This document shows positions 1 through 9,081 of a stretch of DNA of 64,000 nt, in pieces. Location of the stretch: NCBI RefSeq assembly GCF_016741815.1, contig NZ_JAERRJ010000020.1, forward strand, positions 1 to 64,000, in the 5' to 3' direction. This DNA comes from Nocardia acididurans (GTDB lineage Bacteria > Actinomycetota > Actinomycetes > Mycobacteriales > Mycobacteriaceae). How positions within the stretch are numbered: position 1 is the stretch's first letter; every line of letters starts with the position of its first letter. The position numbers were made by a program, and so were the translations under genes. The notes under the pieces were generated by a model. That model had not been told where the DNA came from, did no database searches, and saw nothing but the letters and a program-made list of their open reading frames with translations.

Positions 1-1905
1 GTCGGCCACACCGGAGGTGGCCAGGCGGAACGCGTCCACCGCCCATTCCAGGTAGGCGGCCTGGTCGGCCTTGCGCAACGGCAGCAGCTCGCGCAGCGCG
101 GGCTCGTCCACCTGGATCACCGCGATACCGGCGGCCTCGAGGTCCACCGTCTCGTCCCGGATGGCCAGGGCGATCTGACGGGCGGAATCGGCCGGAGGCT
201 GGTCGTCGCGGACGAAGGACCAGGCCAGGATGGTGACCGGGCCGGTGAGCATGCCCTTGACCGGCTTGCTGGTCAGCGACTGCGCGTAGGTGCTCCAGTC
301 GACGGTCATGGCGACCGGGCGCACCACATCGCCGAACAGGATGGGCGGGCGCACGCAGCGGGTGCCGTAGGACTGCACCCAGCCGTTGACCGTCGCGGCG
401 AAGCCGTCCAGTTGTTCGGCGAAGTACTGCACCATGTCGTTGCGCTCGGGCTCACCGTGCACCAGCACGTCCAGGCCGATTTCCTCTTGCAGCGCAATGA
501 CTTCGGCGATCTCGGCGCGCATCCTGTTGTCGTACTCGGCGGTATCGATCGCACCCTTGCGCAGCTCGGCGCGCGCCACCCGGATCCGGGAGGTCTGCGG
601 GAACGAGCCGATGGTGGTGGTCGGCAGCAGCGGCAGATTCAGGCGCTCCTGCTGCACCACCCGACGCGCGTCGGCCGGGGTGCGGCGGATGGCGTCGGAG
701 TCCAGGTCGGCCAGCCGCGACCGCACCGACTCCACCCGCAGACGCGGATCGGCCTTGCGATCCAGGACCGCGGTGCGGGCGATCTCCAACTGCTCGGCGA
801 CCGCGTCCTGCCCCTCATGCAGGGCGGTGGCGAGCATGCGGATCTCGGCGATCTTCTCCGCGCCGAAGGCCAGCCAGGACCGCAGACGCGGGTCCAACTC
901 GGTCTCGGGCGCGAGGCTGTAGGGCACGTGCAGCAGCGAGCAGGAACTCGACACGGCCACCGGAGCGCCCGCGTCGCGCAGGGCCCGCAGGCGCGGCAGC
1001 GCGACATCGGGATCGACCCGCCAGATGTTGTGGCCGTTGACGATTCCGGCCACGATCAGCGTATTCCCGTGCGGCGCGGGCACTTCCACGTCACTACCCT
1101 CGGCCAGGTCGACGGCGATGCCCTCGACCCCGGCGTCCGCGAGGATCGGCAGCATTTCGTCCAGGGATCCGAAGTAGGAGGCCACCAGGAGCGCGGGCCG
1201 CGCCGGGACCGCGGCCAGGCGGCGATAAGTCGCGTAGACGGCCGCCTGCTCGGTCTCGTTCAGATCGGTGACGAGCGCGGGTTCGTCGAGCTGCATCCAC
1301 CGCGCACCGGCGGCCGCGAGCTGTTCGAGCAGCTGCTCGTAGAGCGGCAGCAGATCAGGCAGCCGGTTGAGCAGGTCGCTGCCGTCGACGGATTTGGCCA
1401 GCTTCAGGAAGGTGACCGGCCCGACGATCACCGGTCGCGCCGGAACGCCCAGGGCCAGCGCCTCTTTCAGCTCGGCGAGCGGCTTCTCCGGATGCAGCGT
1501 GAACTCGGTGTCCACGGACAGCTCGGGCACCAGGTAGTGGTAGTTGGTGTCGAACCACTTGGTCATCTCGAGCGGTGCGATATCGGCGGTGCCGCGTGCG
1601 GCGGCGAAGTAGCGGTCCAGGTCGTCCTCGATGCCGCGCACCCGCTCCGGCAGCGCGCCGAGCAGCACGGCGGTGTCGAGCACCTGGTCGTAGTACGAGA
1701 AGGTGCCCACCGGGACGGAGTCCAGTCCGGCCGCGTGCACGGCGGTGAGCTGGTCGGTGCGCAGCCCCCGGGCGATCTCGTGCAGCGCGTCCGCGTCGAT
1801 GCGCCCGGCCCAGTAGGACTCGACGGCCCTCTTGAGTTCCCGCGCGGGCCCGATGCGCGGTAGCCCGAGCACCGTTGCGGTGAAAGCGTTTTCAGGGTTC
1901 AGCAT
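1..1905 (-). CDS. metE: Cobalamin-independent methionine synthase MetE (3' end outside window)
   Basis: MetE transfers a methyl group from 5-methyltetrahydrofolate triglutamate to homocysteine, the last step of methionine synthesis, in the cytosol. The first 635 residues are present of about 755 usual for the family; the C-terminus lies before base 1. The N-terminus (MLNPENAF... LGLPRIGPARELK) is typical. The catalytic-domain segment VHGEPERNDMVQYF carries the zinc-ligand histidine, and RCVRPPI follows. The ATG at 1905 is preceded by GGAG. A cobalamin riboswitch lies upstream, consistent with repression when B12 allows use of MetH. The assignment is secure; only the truncated end is unseen. 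Confidence 0.97.
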   Translation of the reverse strand, partial: MLNPENAFTATVLGLPRIGPARELKRAVESYWAGRIDADALHEIARGLRTDQLTAVHAAGLDSVPVGTFSYYDQVLDTAVLLGALPERVRGIEDDLDRYFAAARGTADIAPLEMTKWFDTNYHYLVPELSVDTEFTLHPEKPLAELKEALALGVPARPVIVGPVTFLKLAKSVDGSDLLNRLPDLLPLYEQLLEQLAAAGARWMQLDEPALVTDLNETEQAAVYATYRRLAAVPARPALLVASYFGSLDEMLPILADAGVEGIAVDLAEGSDVEVPAPHGNTLIVAGIVNGHNIWRVDPDVALPRLRALRDAGAPVAVSSSCSLLHVPYSLAPETELDPRLRSWLAFGAEKIAEIRMLATALHEGQDAVAEQLEIARTAVLDRKADPRLRVESVRSRLADLDSDAIRRTPADARRVVQQERLNLPLLPTTTIGSFPQTSRIRVARAELRKGAIDTAEYDNRMRAEIAEVIALQEEIGLDVLVHGEPERNDMVQYFAEQLDGFAATVNGWVQSYGTRCVRPPILFGDVVRPVAMTVDWSTYAQSLTSKPVKGMLTGPVTILAWSFVRDDQPPADSARQIALAIRDETVDLEAAGIAVIQVDEPALRELLPLRKADQAAYLEWAVDAFRLATSGVAD

Positions 1906-2031
1906 GGTTGAACTCCATGGTCGACAGCCAGATGGCCACCACCCATTCGAGTGCGCGCTGATCGGAGCCCACAGCATCATTCCCGTGCCCGGGTTCCACT
2001 CGGCGCGACGCCCGATCCACGAGGCGACGAC

Positions 2032-2054
2032 CGCCGGATACGGCGTATCCGGCG
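2032..2054 (-). promoter_or_regulatory. Perfect hairpin directly after the B12 box (expression platform)
   Basis: A 10-bp perfect stem (CGCCGGATAC / GTATCCGGCG) with a 3-base loop starts a few bases after the B12 box, between aptamer and metE start. There is no T-run after it, so it does not look like a simple intrinsic terminator. It may act as an expression platform by Rho-linked termination or by pairing that controls translation. Its role is inferred from position. Confidence 0.6.
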
Positions 2055-2275
2055 CGACTGGCAGGTCTTCGGACTCGCGCGCATCGATCCGGTGTGGATC
2101 GACCCGGCACCATGTCCGGGCTCTGCCTACCGGCCGTCGCTTCCCAGGACAAATACATACCCAGTGCGTAGTTGACGGCTGTCGTTCACGCTCACCGCTG
2201 CGGGACAGTCCCGGATTCCCACCGGGTTCCCTCTCACCCGGTTACCCCCGCTCACGCGAGGTATCCGGACTTCGA
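2055..2275 (-). ncRNA. Cobalamin (B12) riboswitch controlling metE
   Basis: Read on the minus strand, the region contains the conserved cobalamin-aptamer blocks in order: GAGGGAACCCGGTGGGAATC, then CCGGGACTGTCCCGCAGCGG with GTGAGCG, then GGGAAGCG, and finally the B12 box AGTCCGAAGACCTGCC at 2075-2060. The block order and near-consensus sequences make this a clear match to the AdoCbl riboswitch class. It lies 150 bases upstream of metE in the same orientation. Known biology of this arrangement is repression of metE by cobalamin. The outer boundaries are approximate. Confidence 0.93.
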
Positions 2276-2338
2276 CGCCGTCGTGTGGGTCAGGGGCTCC
2301 TTCGACACCACCACGGCGAACCAGCTGCGAGGCAGGAA

Positions 2339-2366
2339 TATATAGCACCGCGGCACCACCGCGAAA
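2339..2366 (-). promoter_or_regulatory. Putative metE promoter
   Basis: On the minus strand TTTCGC and TATATA are separated by 16 bases, about 60 bases upstream of the riboswitch. The TATATA is conspicuous in this GC-rich sequence. This is a motif-level guess. Confidence 0.4.
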
Positions 2367-2483
2367 TCCACCCCGCCCCGGCTGCCCGGAGCTGGGGCGA
2401 ACTGCATATGCACAAAGCGATCGGACCGATTCCATCCGAACGTCAACCGGTGTGCTCGCAATTCTCTGAAACCATCCCGAACC

Positions 2484-4244
2484 ATGAGGAACAAGCTGTG
2501 GGCGCAACGAAGCGTCCGACTGGCGACCGCGTTCGCGATCGCCGTCGGCGCGGGGTTTGCGGTCGATCCCGTGGTCGGGCACGCGGATCCGGAGCAGGCA
2601 AGCGCCGCGACGGATCGGCAGGAACAAGTACTGGAGACGCGAGACGGCGTCGCAGTCTCGTATGTGAGCTATCTGCTGCCGCTGCCGGCCAACGCTCCGG
2701 CGCATCCCGCGGCCTGTGATCGGGTCGGCTATCTGCGCTACCGCGCGATCGACGGACCCGCCGATTCGGCGGGGGCCGAACACGTCGTGATCCAGGAGCA
2801 GGGGCTCGGCGGCGGGGCCGTCAACTCCGACAGCGTGGGCGCGAACACCGTGCGCTCGGCGCGAAACATGGGGCAGCACATCGAGTTCTGGGCGCTGGCG
2901 CGGCGCAGCTCCTGCCTGGACGAGACCTTCGGTTTCGACTACGCGCTGCGCAGCGGCGACTACCTCGACGCGGTCGACTACTACTTCAACGGCAAAGTCC
3001 TCGACGGACAGCGGTTCCCCGGGTTCCGAACCAATGATCAGCTCGCGATCCTGGACTGGATGGGGATGGAGCGGGTGGTGTGGGACCAGTTCGAGGTCAT
3101 GCGCCATGAGGTCCCGGAACGTGCTGTGCGGCAGCAGAAGTATGTGTGCACCGGGATCTCGCTGGGCGGTCTGGTCACCGGGTTCTTCGCCGATTGGGAT
3201 TTCGGGGCGGCGGGTGCGGGGGCCGATCAGTGCGCGGCGTTCGCGGCGCAGGACTCCATGATCTCGTCGGATCCCGTGATGCTGCAGCACATTCCGGTGC
3301 TGCGCGATATCGCGAACGCGCTCGTCACGCCCACCGACGCCGTCCTGCAGGCCGGGCTCGGGGCGGGTGTGCTGCCGCGCACCCTCGGCGGGATCCCCGC
3401 GATCGGCACCGAGGCCTTCATGATCATGCGGCTGGCCGGGCTCGCCGCGCATCTGGATCCCGACGCGGAGAGTCGACTGCTGGCGCATCTGCCGCGCGAG
3501 TTCGTCATCGACGCGACGCTCAACTATCTCACCGCGCCGACCTGGACATCCTTCGCCACCAATGGCGCGGACGGGTCGGGCAGCATCCGCGACTTCCGGT
3601 TCACCAACACCGCGATGCTGGGCATGCTGATCGACAACAACTCCAACAACTTCTCGATCGAGCAGCAGGGTGCGGGCGCGCTCGACGGCGGTCCGGTGAT
3701 GACCAAGTCGTTCCCCAATCCCGGTGAGGTGACCGAACTTCCGCTGTTCGGTTCGTTCCTGCGGATCAGCGCGGGCAACCAGCAGCGGGTCTACCCCACC
3801 GACCGCACCGTGCTCTACACCTGGCGCAACTACGACGAGGTGCGCGGCGTCCCGTTCACCACTCCGAATCACGAGGTCGCCGATATCCGCGACGCCGCCC
3901 GGCAGCTGGCCACCGGATCGCCGGGCGCGTACTGGGAGACCTACTTCCCGAACCGCCTGGTCATCGATATCGCCGCCGGTTACGGCGGTTCCCGCAGTGG
4001 TGAGATGGCCCCGCTACGCGGTCGCGGACTCGCCCGCACCAAGCCGTATTTCGTAGCGTTCGCCGGGGACAGCCCGGTGCAGGCCGGCATGGCCACCTTC
4101 TTCCCCGCCCCGTCCACCGCGCAGGTCGTCAGCCTGCCCGGCTATGCCCACATCGACACCATCGGCGCGGCCGCGGTGCAGAACGACGGGCAGCCCGACT
4201 ACAGCGGCCAGCAGCTGGCGCTGTTCGTCAGGAGCCTGGGATGA
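2484..4244 (+). CDS. Secreted alpha/beta-hydrolase, first of a tandem paralogous pair
   Basis: The 586-residue protein has a signal peptide (charged MRNKLWAQR start, hydrophobic stretch, cleavage near VGHA-DPEQ), so it is exported. The mature protein carries a nucleophile-elbow motif, GISLGG, within CTGISLGGLVTGFF, as in serine esterases and lipases of the alpha/beta-hydrolase fold. Many cysteines suggest disulfides. It shares with the next gene the patterns AHPxACD, VGYLRYRA/IGFVRYRA, the elbow, TAMLGMLxDxNS, WRNYDxV and GDSPVQ, so they are paralogs. It ends in an ATGA overlap with that gene. The substrate is unknown; an envelope or host lipid is possible but is not shown by the sequence. 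Confidence 0.8.
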   Translation: MRNKLWAQRSVRLATAFAIAVGAGFAVDPVVGHADPEQASAATDRQEQVLETRDGVAVSYVSYLLPLPANAPAHPAACDRVGYLRYRAIDGPADSAGAEHVVIQEQGLGGGAVNSDSVGANTVRSARNMGQHIEFWALARRSSCLDETFGFDYALRSGDYLDAVDYYFNGKVLDGQRFPGFRTNDQLAILDWMGMERVVWDQFEVMRHEVPERAVRQQKYVCTGISLGGLVTGFFADWDFGAAGAGADQCAAFAAQDSMISSDPVMLQHIPVLRDIANALVTPTDAVLQAGLGAGVLPRTLGGIPAIGTEAFMIMRLAGLAAHLDPDAESRLLAHLPREFVIDATLNYLTAPTWTSFATNGADGSGSIRDFRFTNTAMLGMLIDNNSNNFSIEQQGAGALDGGPVMTKSFPNPGEVTELPLFGSFLRISAGNQQRVYPTDRTVLYTWRNYDEVRGVPFTTPNHEVADIRDAARQLATGSPGAYWETYFPNRLVIDIAAGYGGSRSGEMAPLRGRGLARTKPYFVAFAGDSPVQAGMATFFPAPSTAQVVSLPGYAHIDTIGAAAVQNDGQPDYSGQQLALFVRSLG

Positions 4245-6061
4245 ACCGGGCCGCACGAACTCTGGCGGTCGTGATCGCGGCGCTGTGCGCGGCGGCGGTG
4301 CTGACGCCCCCGGCCCGGGTGGCGGCGGCCCCCGCGCTCGGCGCGCCCGATCGCGTGGAGACCACGCCGATCACCGGCGATCCGGGTCTGGGTGACGATG
4401 TGGAGGCCACCTATGTGCGCCTGCACTATCCGAGCCCGTACTCGACCATGGCGCATCCGGAAGCCTGCGACTGGATCGGTTTCGTGCGCTACCGCGCGAA
4501 GTCCGGTCCCGAGCACAGCGCCGACGCCGAGGCGGTGCTGACCGTTCAGCCCGGCACCTACTCCGGCGCGGCCAATCTGAACATCCAAGCGCCGCAGGTG
4601 GTTCGCAAGGCCGCCGCGAAGGGCAAGTCCGTCGAGTACATCTCGCTCGAGCGCCGCGCCAACTGCGCCGAGGACCGCACCGGATGGGAGGCCGCCCAGC
4701 GGGCGGGCGACTATCGCGTCGCGGCGGGCTACTACTTCCAGGGTGCGGCCGTCGACGGCCGCACCTACCGGTACCAGACGCCGCAGGATCTGACCTACCT
4801 CGGGGAGTACGGCCTCGCGCTCACCCTCGACGACTGGCGGGTGGTGATCGAGCATCTGCTGCCCGATCCCGCGCAGCGCGTCAAGAGCTTCTGCGGCGGC
4901 CACTCCCTGGGCGCGTTCCTCACCGGCCCGATGATGGCCTGGAACTTCGCCGGCGATCCCGGCGTCTCCGATGCCTCCGGATTCAACCTGTGCGGCGGCG
5001 GCATCATCCCCGAGGACGGATTCGCCATGACCGATCCGGCCGGTCTGTCCGGCACGGGGCTGATCGACCAGTTCGCGTCCGCGGCGGGCGGTCTGGTCAA
5101 GAACGCGATCAACCTGCTGCTGCAGAACGGCCTGGGCAGCGCCCAGTGGCCGGTGCTGGCCGCCTCGGAGATCATGAACACCTACCAGCTCGCCGCCATG
5201 GCCGCGGATCAGGATCCCGATGGTGACAGCGATATCGGCGCGCTGGTGCCCGCGGAATTGCGCACCGAACCGTGGATGCGCGCGTTCTACGGCAAGGACT
5301 ATCTGGATCTGTTCACCGGCGCGAACCTGCCCCGCGATTTCACCCTGAGCAATACCGCCGCGCTGGGCATGCTGTTCGACCAGAACTCCGCCGAATACGT
5401 CTTGCAGGCGGGCCTGGGCTTCTACGACTGCCCGGTCTCCGGCAAAACCTACCCGGTTCCCAATGGCCTGGCCTCGGTGCCGATCCTCGGACCCACCCTG
5501 TTCGTCATTCCGCTGCGCGTCGGCTACGGCCAGAACTATGTCCCCGCCGACCACGCCGCCCGCTGTGGCTGGCGCAACTACGACCAGGTCTGGCCCAGTT
5601 CCATCGACGGCCCCGATCTCGGCCGCGGCGCACCCACCGACCGCGACCACGAGGTGACCGACATCGGCCAGTTCGCCCGCTCCATGAACCCCGGCTGGCA
5701 GCCGGTGGACTTCTTCGAGCAGTACACCCCGATCCGCCTGATCACCGACATGGTCTTCGCCATGGGCCTGGGCCGTGACGGCGACCTGTCGAATATGCAG
5801 TACCGCTCCGGCGGCATCCTGAATTTCCTGCTGCACGGCGACCGCTGGCAGTCCACCCCGGCGGGCCGCCGCAACCTCACCCTGCTCTCGGGTGATTCAC
5901 CGGTCCAGAACGCGGGTCTGGGCGGGCTGCTCCCCTACAACGCGAAATTCATCGCGGGATACCGCCACTACGACATCGTGACCGCCGCCGAAACCCAGAA
6001 CAGCGGCGTCCCCGAGTTGGCCAGCACCTATATCGCCAACTTCCTGATCGCCCCCGCATAA
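4241..6061 (+). CDS. Secreted alpha/beta-hydrolase, second of the pair
   Basis: This 606-residue protein begins with an Ala-rich signal peptide (MNRAARTLAVVIAALCAAAV..., cleavage near VAAA-PALG). The nucleophile elbow is GGHSLGAF, matching GxSxG serine hydrolases. It is a clear paralog of the preceding protein over most of its length, with shared HPEACDWIGFVRYR, AALGMLFDQNS, GWRNYDQVWP and SGDSPVQNAGL blocks. The 4-base overlap implies translational coupling and a joint function outside the membrane. The catalytic acid and histidine cannot be assigned from motif reading alone. The late HYDIVTAAE block may carry the histidine. Confidence 0.8.
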   Translation: MNRAARTLAVVIAALCAAAVLTPPARVAAAPALGAPDRVETTPITGDPGLGDDVEATYVRLHYPSPYSTMAHPEACDWIGFVRYRAKSGPEHSADAEAVLTVQPGTYSGAANLNIQAPQVVRKAAAKGKSVEYISLERRANCAEDRTGWEAAQRAGDYRVAAGYYFQGAAVDGRTYRYQTPQDLTYLGEYGLALTLDDWRVVIEHLLPDPAQRVKSFCGGHSLGAFLTGPMMAWNFAGDPGVSDASGFNLCGGGIIPEDGFAMTDPAGLSGTGLIDQFASAAGGLVKNAINLLLQNGLGSAQWPVLAASEIMNTYQLAAMAADQDPDGDSDIGALVPAELRTEPWMRAFYGKDYLDLFTGANLPRDFTLSNTAALGMLFDQNSAEYVLQAGLGFYDCPVSGKTYPVPNGLASVPILGPTLFVIPLRVGYGQNYVPADHAARCGWRNYDQVWPSSIDGPDLGRGAPTDRDHEVTDIGQFARSMNPGWQPVDFFEQYTPIRLITDMVFAMGLGRDGDLSNMQYRSGGILNFLLHGDRWQSTPAGRRNLTLLSGDSPVQNAGLGGLLPYNAKFIAGYRHYDIVTAAETQNSGVPELASTYIANFLIAPA

Positions 6062-6130
6062 CCCCACACGCGGTGGGCCGACGAGGCCGCCCGGTCGTTC
6101 ATCCGCGCGTTCTCGGGCGTCGGCTGCTCG

Positions 6131-6895
6131 TCAGGCGGTGAGTGCCACGGCGGAGAGGACGAGAGCGGCTGCCGCGAGGAGTCCGGCGAACAGCCGGAGG
6201 TGGTCGGCCGCTCTCGTCAGCGACTTCTCCGCCCAGATCAGGCCGGTGAGGAAGAGCATCAGCGGGAGGGCGGCGGCGTGGGGCGCGAGGGCCATCGGGA
6301 GCATCATCGGGGCGCAGGAACCCATGCAGTGCAGGCCGTTTCGGAATCCTGCGCGCAGGCACGCCCGGTCGGCGCGCGGGCCGTCGGGTGGTATGGGCGG
6401 GATGCGGTGGCAGGCCCGCAGGAAGTGACGTTTCCAGCGGGTCGACTCCCAGAGCGCCGCGAGCAGCAGTGCGGCCGAAACCAGCAGTAGGTCAGGTGAT
6501 TTCGGGCCTGCCACGCGTATCGCGTACAGCAGGACAGCTCCGAACGCGGTCCAGGTTGCCAGGTAGCCGAGGGCGAACAGGGCCGGGCCGCGGCGGCGGC
6601 GTTTCCATTTCCCGTTGCGGGCAATCGACCGTGCGGCAGGAAGCACGGTGGGGAGCATCATCGCCGTCGCCATCAGGAACCAGACCGTCACGGAGTACGG
6701 AAACGGCGGCGGGCCGATCGAATTCGCTGCTCCACGATGGTGTGTCGCAGGGGCGTGCGCCACCGGGTGTCCGGCCCGGAGGTGCAGGAGGACCACCGCG
6801 ACCCACGCGGACGTTGCGAGGATCGCCAGGGACAGTTCGGGGTGATTCCACCGGAAGCGTTGCCGGAGGCCAGGTTTCGGCGCGAGCGCGGTCAT
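6131..6895 (-). CDS. DUF2182 integral membrane protein
   Basis: A 254-residue multi-pass membrane protein with about six hydrophobic segments. It matches DUF2182 (annotated as predicted metal-binding integral membrane proteins) by three hallmarks: VWFLMATAMMLP near the N-terminus, GLHCMGSCAPMMLPMAL in the middle and WAEKSL near the end. The Cys/Met/His-rich central motif could bind a soft metal. Its ATG overlaps the stop of the upstream tyrosinase gene by ATGA, so the two are translated together. Membership in a copper-enzyme operon suggests, but does not prove, a role in copper handling or redox. Confidence 0.88.
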   Translation of the reverse strand: MTALAPKPGLRQRFRWNHPELSLAILATSAWVAVVLLHLRAGHPVAHAPATHHRGAANSIGPPPFPYSVTVWFLMATAMMLPTVLPAARSIARNGKWKRRRRGPALFALGYLATWTAFGAVLLYAIRVAGPKSPDLLLVSAALLLAALWESTRWKRHFLRACHRIPPIPPDGPRADRACLRAGFRNGLHCMGSCAPMMLPMALAPHAAALPLMLFLTGLIWAEKSLTRAADHLRLFAGLLAAAALVLSAVALTA

Positions 6896-8937
6896 TGCAG
6901 GAATACGCTCACGCGGCCGACGCGGACGTTGCCCGGGTCCTGGGTGGCCGGTTCCTCGTCGTCGGGCAGGTCGAAGGCCTCGTCGGGCGGGTCCACGCGC
7001 TGGGCCACGAAGGTGACGGTGATCCGGTCGGTCCAGCGGCCCTCGGCGACCAGGCGGTGGTAGAGGTCGGTGATGTCGAAGCCGAGACGCATTCCGGCGT
7101 GCGGAGTGTCGGGGTTCCGGGTTTCCTCGATGCCGAAGAAGGAGGCGACGCCGACATAGTGGGCGTCGTCGGTGGCGGGGTCGCCGTCGGGGGCGTCGAG
7201 GTACACGCCGTAGGTGACACCGGCGGGGGCGTCGGAGGTGACGTGCTCGAGTTGCAGGTAGGCGTGGGTGACGGGCAGGGCCGCCTCGGCGAGCGGGCCT
7301 TCCGGTGCGGAGATGCCGAGGCCGACGGTGGCGGTGTCGCCGACGAGCGCGAGCGCGGTGTCGGTGGCGCCGATCAGTTCGGGCGGATGCTCCGGTTCGG
7401 ATGCGGGGGCCACGGCCGCCTCCAGGGCCTCGGGGGTGGAGATGTCCTCGTAGCGGTAGCGCAGCTGCGCGGGGGTTTCCAGGACGTGGCGGCTCTGCTC
7501 GGTGAGCGGGGTCGCGTTCTCGTCGTGGAAGTGGAAGGTCACGCCGGTGAGCCAGGCCGGTTCGGTGGTGTCGGCGCGGCCGGGCAGGGTGCGCCAGACC
7601 TCCCACAGGCGATCGATATTCGCGTGGTGCAACCAGAAGATCGGGTCGAGGGCGGCGGTGTTGAACGCGCCCATGAGGCCGCCGACCTGGACATGCACGG
7701 CGCCGTGCGGCGTGCCCTCCAGCGGCCCCATGGCCGAGCCCGGATCCTCGCCGGAGTGGCTGAATCCGGTACGGCCACCGGCGAATCCGCCGATCCCGGC
7801 GAACGGCACGGGGGCGAGCGCAGCGGCCGTCGCGACCGCCGACGCGGGCAGGGCCGCCCCGTTGTTGAGGGTTCTTCCGTTGACCCGCAACGGGTTCGGG
7901 GTCACGCCGTCGCGCAGGGTGGGGTCGAGGAAGGCCTGCGGCAGCCGACGGCGGGCGATGTCGTCGCTGCTGTAGTCCCAATACGGCAGCGCCCAGGTCA
8001 GTTTGGTGACGTCGTCCACATCGGCGGCCTCCTGGAGGGCGGCGCGGATGATCCGTTCGAACCAGCGCAGATACATCCGGTGCCAGGACAGGAAGAACCA
8101 GGACTGGTGCTGGCACCGGTTGCGGAAGTTGTCCGGGTTGACGGTGGTGCCGTGGATGGCGGCCTGGTAGATCCAGCCGGTCGGGTCGAACTGATCGGCG
8201 GCGGCGCGGTCCCGCATGATCGCCACTCCGCGCGCGTACGCGTGGATCACCGGATGCCAGGGGGCCGTGTCGTGCAGGGTCCAGATATTGCGCCGCACAC
8301 GGGTGAACACGAAGGCGATGATCTGCCCGGGGAAGATCCGGTTCGGATTGCCGATCTGCGGGTTCGCCTCGTTCAGTTCGGCCGCGCGCACGCCGAACCG
8401 GGCGGCGATGGCGCCGAGCGTATCCCCCGACTGCACGACGTATTCCGGACCGGGCACGGCGGCCTTCCCCGGAATGACCAGGATCTGCCCGCGATGAATC
8501 ACATTCGGATTCGAAATCTGTGGATTCGCGGCCGCCAGGGCTGCGGTGCCGAGGCCGAATCGAGACGCTATGGCATTCAACGTATCCCCGGATTGCACCA
8601 CATACCGTGAACCGAACCGGCCGTTCGGCCCGGGAATCGATACGATCTGCCCGGCGAATATCAGATTCGGGTCGGTGAGTTGCGGATTGACCGCCACGAG
8701 TGCCGCGGTACCTACGCCGAAGCGAGACGCTATGGCGCTCACCGTATCCCCCGCCTGCACCACATATCCCGCCCCGGCTCCGGCGGTCTTCCCCGGAATT
8801 ACCACGATCTGCCCGCGGTGCACGATGTTCGGATTCGACATCTGCGGATTCGCGGCCACCAGAGCCGCCAACCCCGTGCCGAGTCGGGAAGCGATAGCGC
8901 TCAGAGTGTCCCCCGAGCCGATGATGTACCTGGCCAT
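6892..8937 (-). CDS. Four-LysM tyrosinase/polyphenol oxidase
   Basis: The protein has 681 residues. Four LysM modules (about residues 3-48, 57-102, 111-156 and 165-207, each with YVVQSGDTL-type starts and NPQ..NPN..I..GQ..IPG ends) precede a type-3 copper oxidase domain. Likely CuA ligands are His262 (AIHGTT), His277 (RCQHQSW) and His286 (LSWHRMY). Likely CuB ligands are His411 and His415 (PHGAVH) and His437/438 (DPIFWLHHANIDRLW). A C-terminal domain resembles that of plant-type polyphenol oxidases. Phenol oxidation is the expected reaction. There is no Tat or Sec signal and no MelC1-like caddie gene nearby. The start at 8937 places the first LysM at the N-terminus. Confidence 0.93.
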   Translation of the reverse strand: MARYIIGSGDTLSAIASRLGTGLAALVAANPQMSNPNIVHRGQIVVIPGKTAGAGAGYVVQAGDTVSAIASRFGVGTAALVAVNPQLTDPNLIFAGQIVSIPGPNGRFGSRYVVQSGDTLNAIASRFGLGTAALAAANPQISNPNVIHRGQILVIPGKAAVPGPEYVVQSGDTLGAIAARFGVRAAELNEANPQIGNPNRIFPGQIIAFVFTRVRRNIWTLHDTAPWHPVIHAYARGVAIMRDRAAADQFDPTGWIYQAAIHGTTVNPDNFRNRCQHQSWFFLSWHRMYLRWFERIIRAALQEAADVDDVTKLTWALPYWDYSSDDIARRRLPQAFLDPTLRDGVTPNPLRVNGRTLNNGAALPASAVATAAALAPVPFAGIGGFAGGRTGFSHSGEDPGSAMGPLEGTPHGAVHVQVGGLMGAFNTAALDPIFWLHHANIDRLWEVWRTLPGRADTTEPAWLTGVTFHFHDENATPLTEQSRHVLETPAQLRYRYEDISTPEALEAAVAPASEPEHPPELIGATDTALALVGDTATVGLGISAPEGPLAEAALPVTHAYLQLEHVTSDAPAGVTYGVYLDAPDGDPATDDAHYVGVASFFGIEETRNPDTPHAGMRLGFDITDLYHRLVAEGRWTDRITVTFVAQRVDPPDEAFDLPDDEEPATQDPGNVRVGRVSVFLQ

Positions 8938-8983
8938 GGGCCTGACGGTAGGACGCGCCCGGGTGCGGCGGCACGCGTAGCGC

Positions 8984-9003
8984 ACTACCCGAATTCGGGT
9001 AGT
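8984..9003. promoter_or_regulatory. 20-bp perfect palindrome, likely operator of the divergent locus
   Basis: ACTACCCGAATTCGGGTAGT is a perfect 20-bp palindrome in the 144-bp gap between the divergent LysM-tyrosinase and hydrolase/CHAT operons. Dimeric regulators bind sites like this, and its central position would allow control of both arms. The cognate regulator is not encoded in the locus itself and is unknown. Confidence 0.65.
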
Positions 9004-9081
9004 CGAATACTCACGATGATCATGGGCGATCGGGCGCACACTGAACGTGCTCGCACAGGACATCGTGAAACGAGGTGCGCC

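Noticed and set aside
412..1863. Long plus-strand ORF (483 codons) opposite metE
   Set aside because: It is an antisense shadow of the high-GC metE reading frame, with low-complexity His/Gln/Gly-rich translation and no motif.
2127..3872. 581-codon minus-strand ORF across the riboswitch and first hydrolase
   Set aside because: It lies opposite a clear secreted hydrolase and the B12 aptamer; the translation has no family features.
6131..8974. 947-codon minus-strand ORF
   Set aside because: Only its last 254 codons (from 6895) are DUF2182. The rest is an out-of-frame shadow of the LysM-tyrosinase gene.
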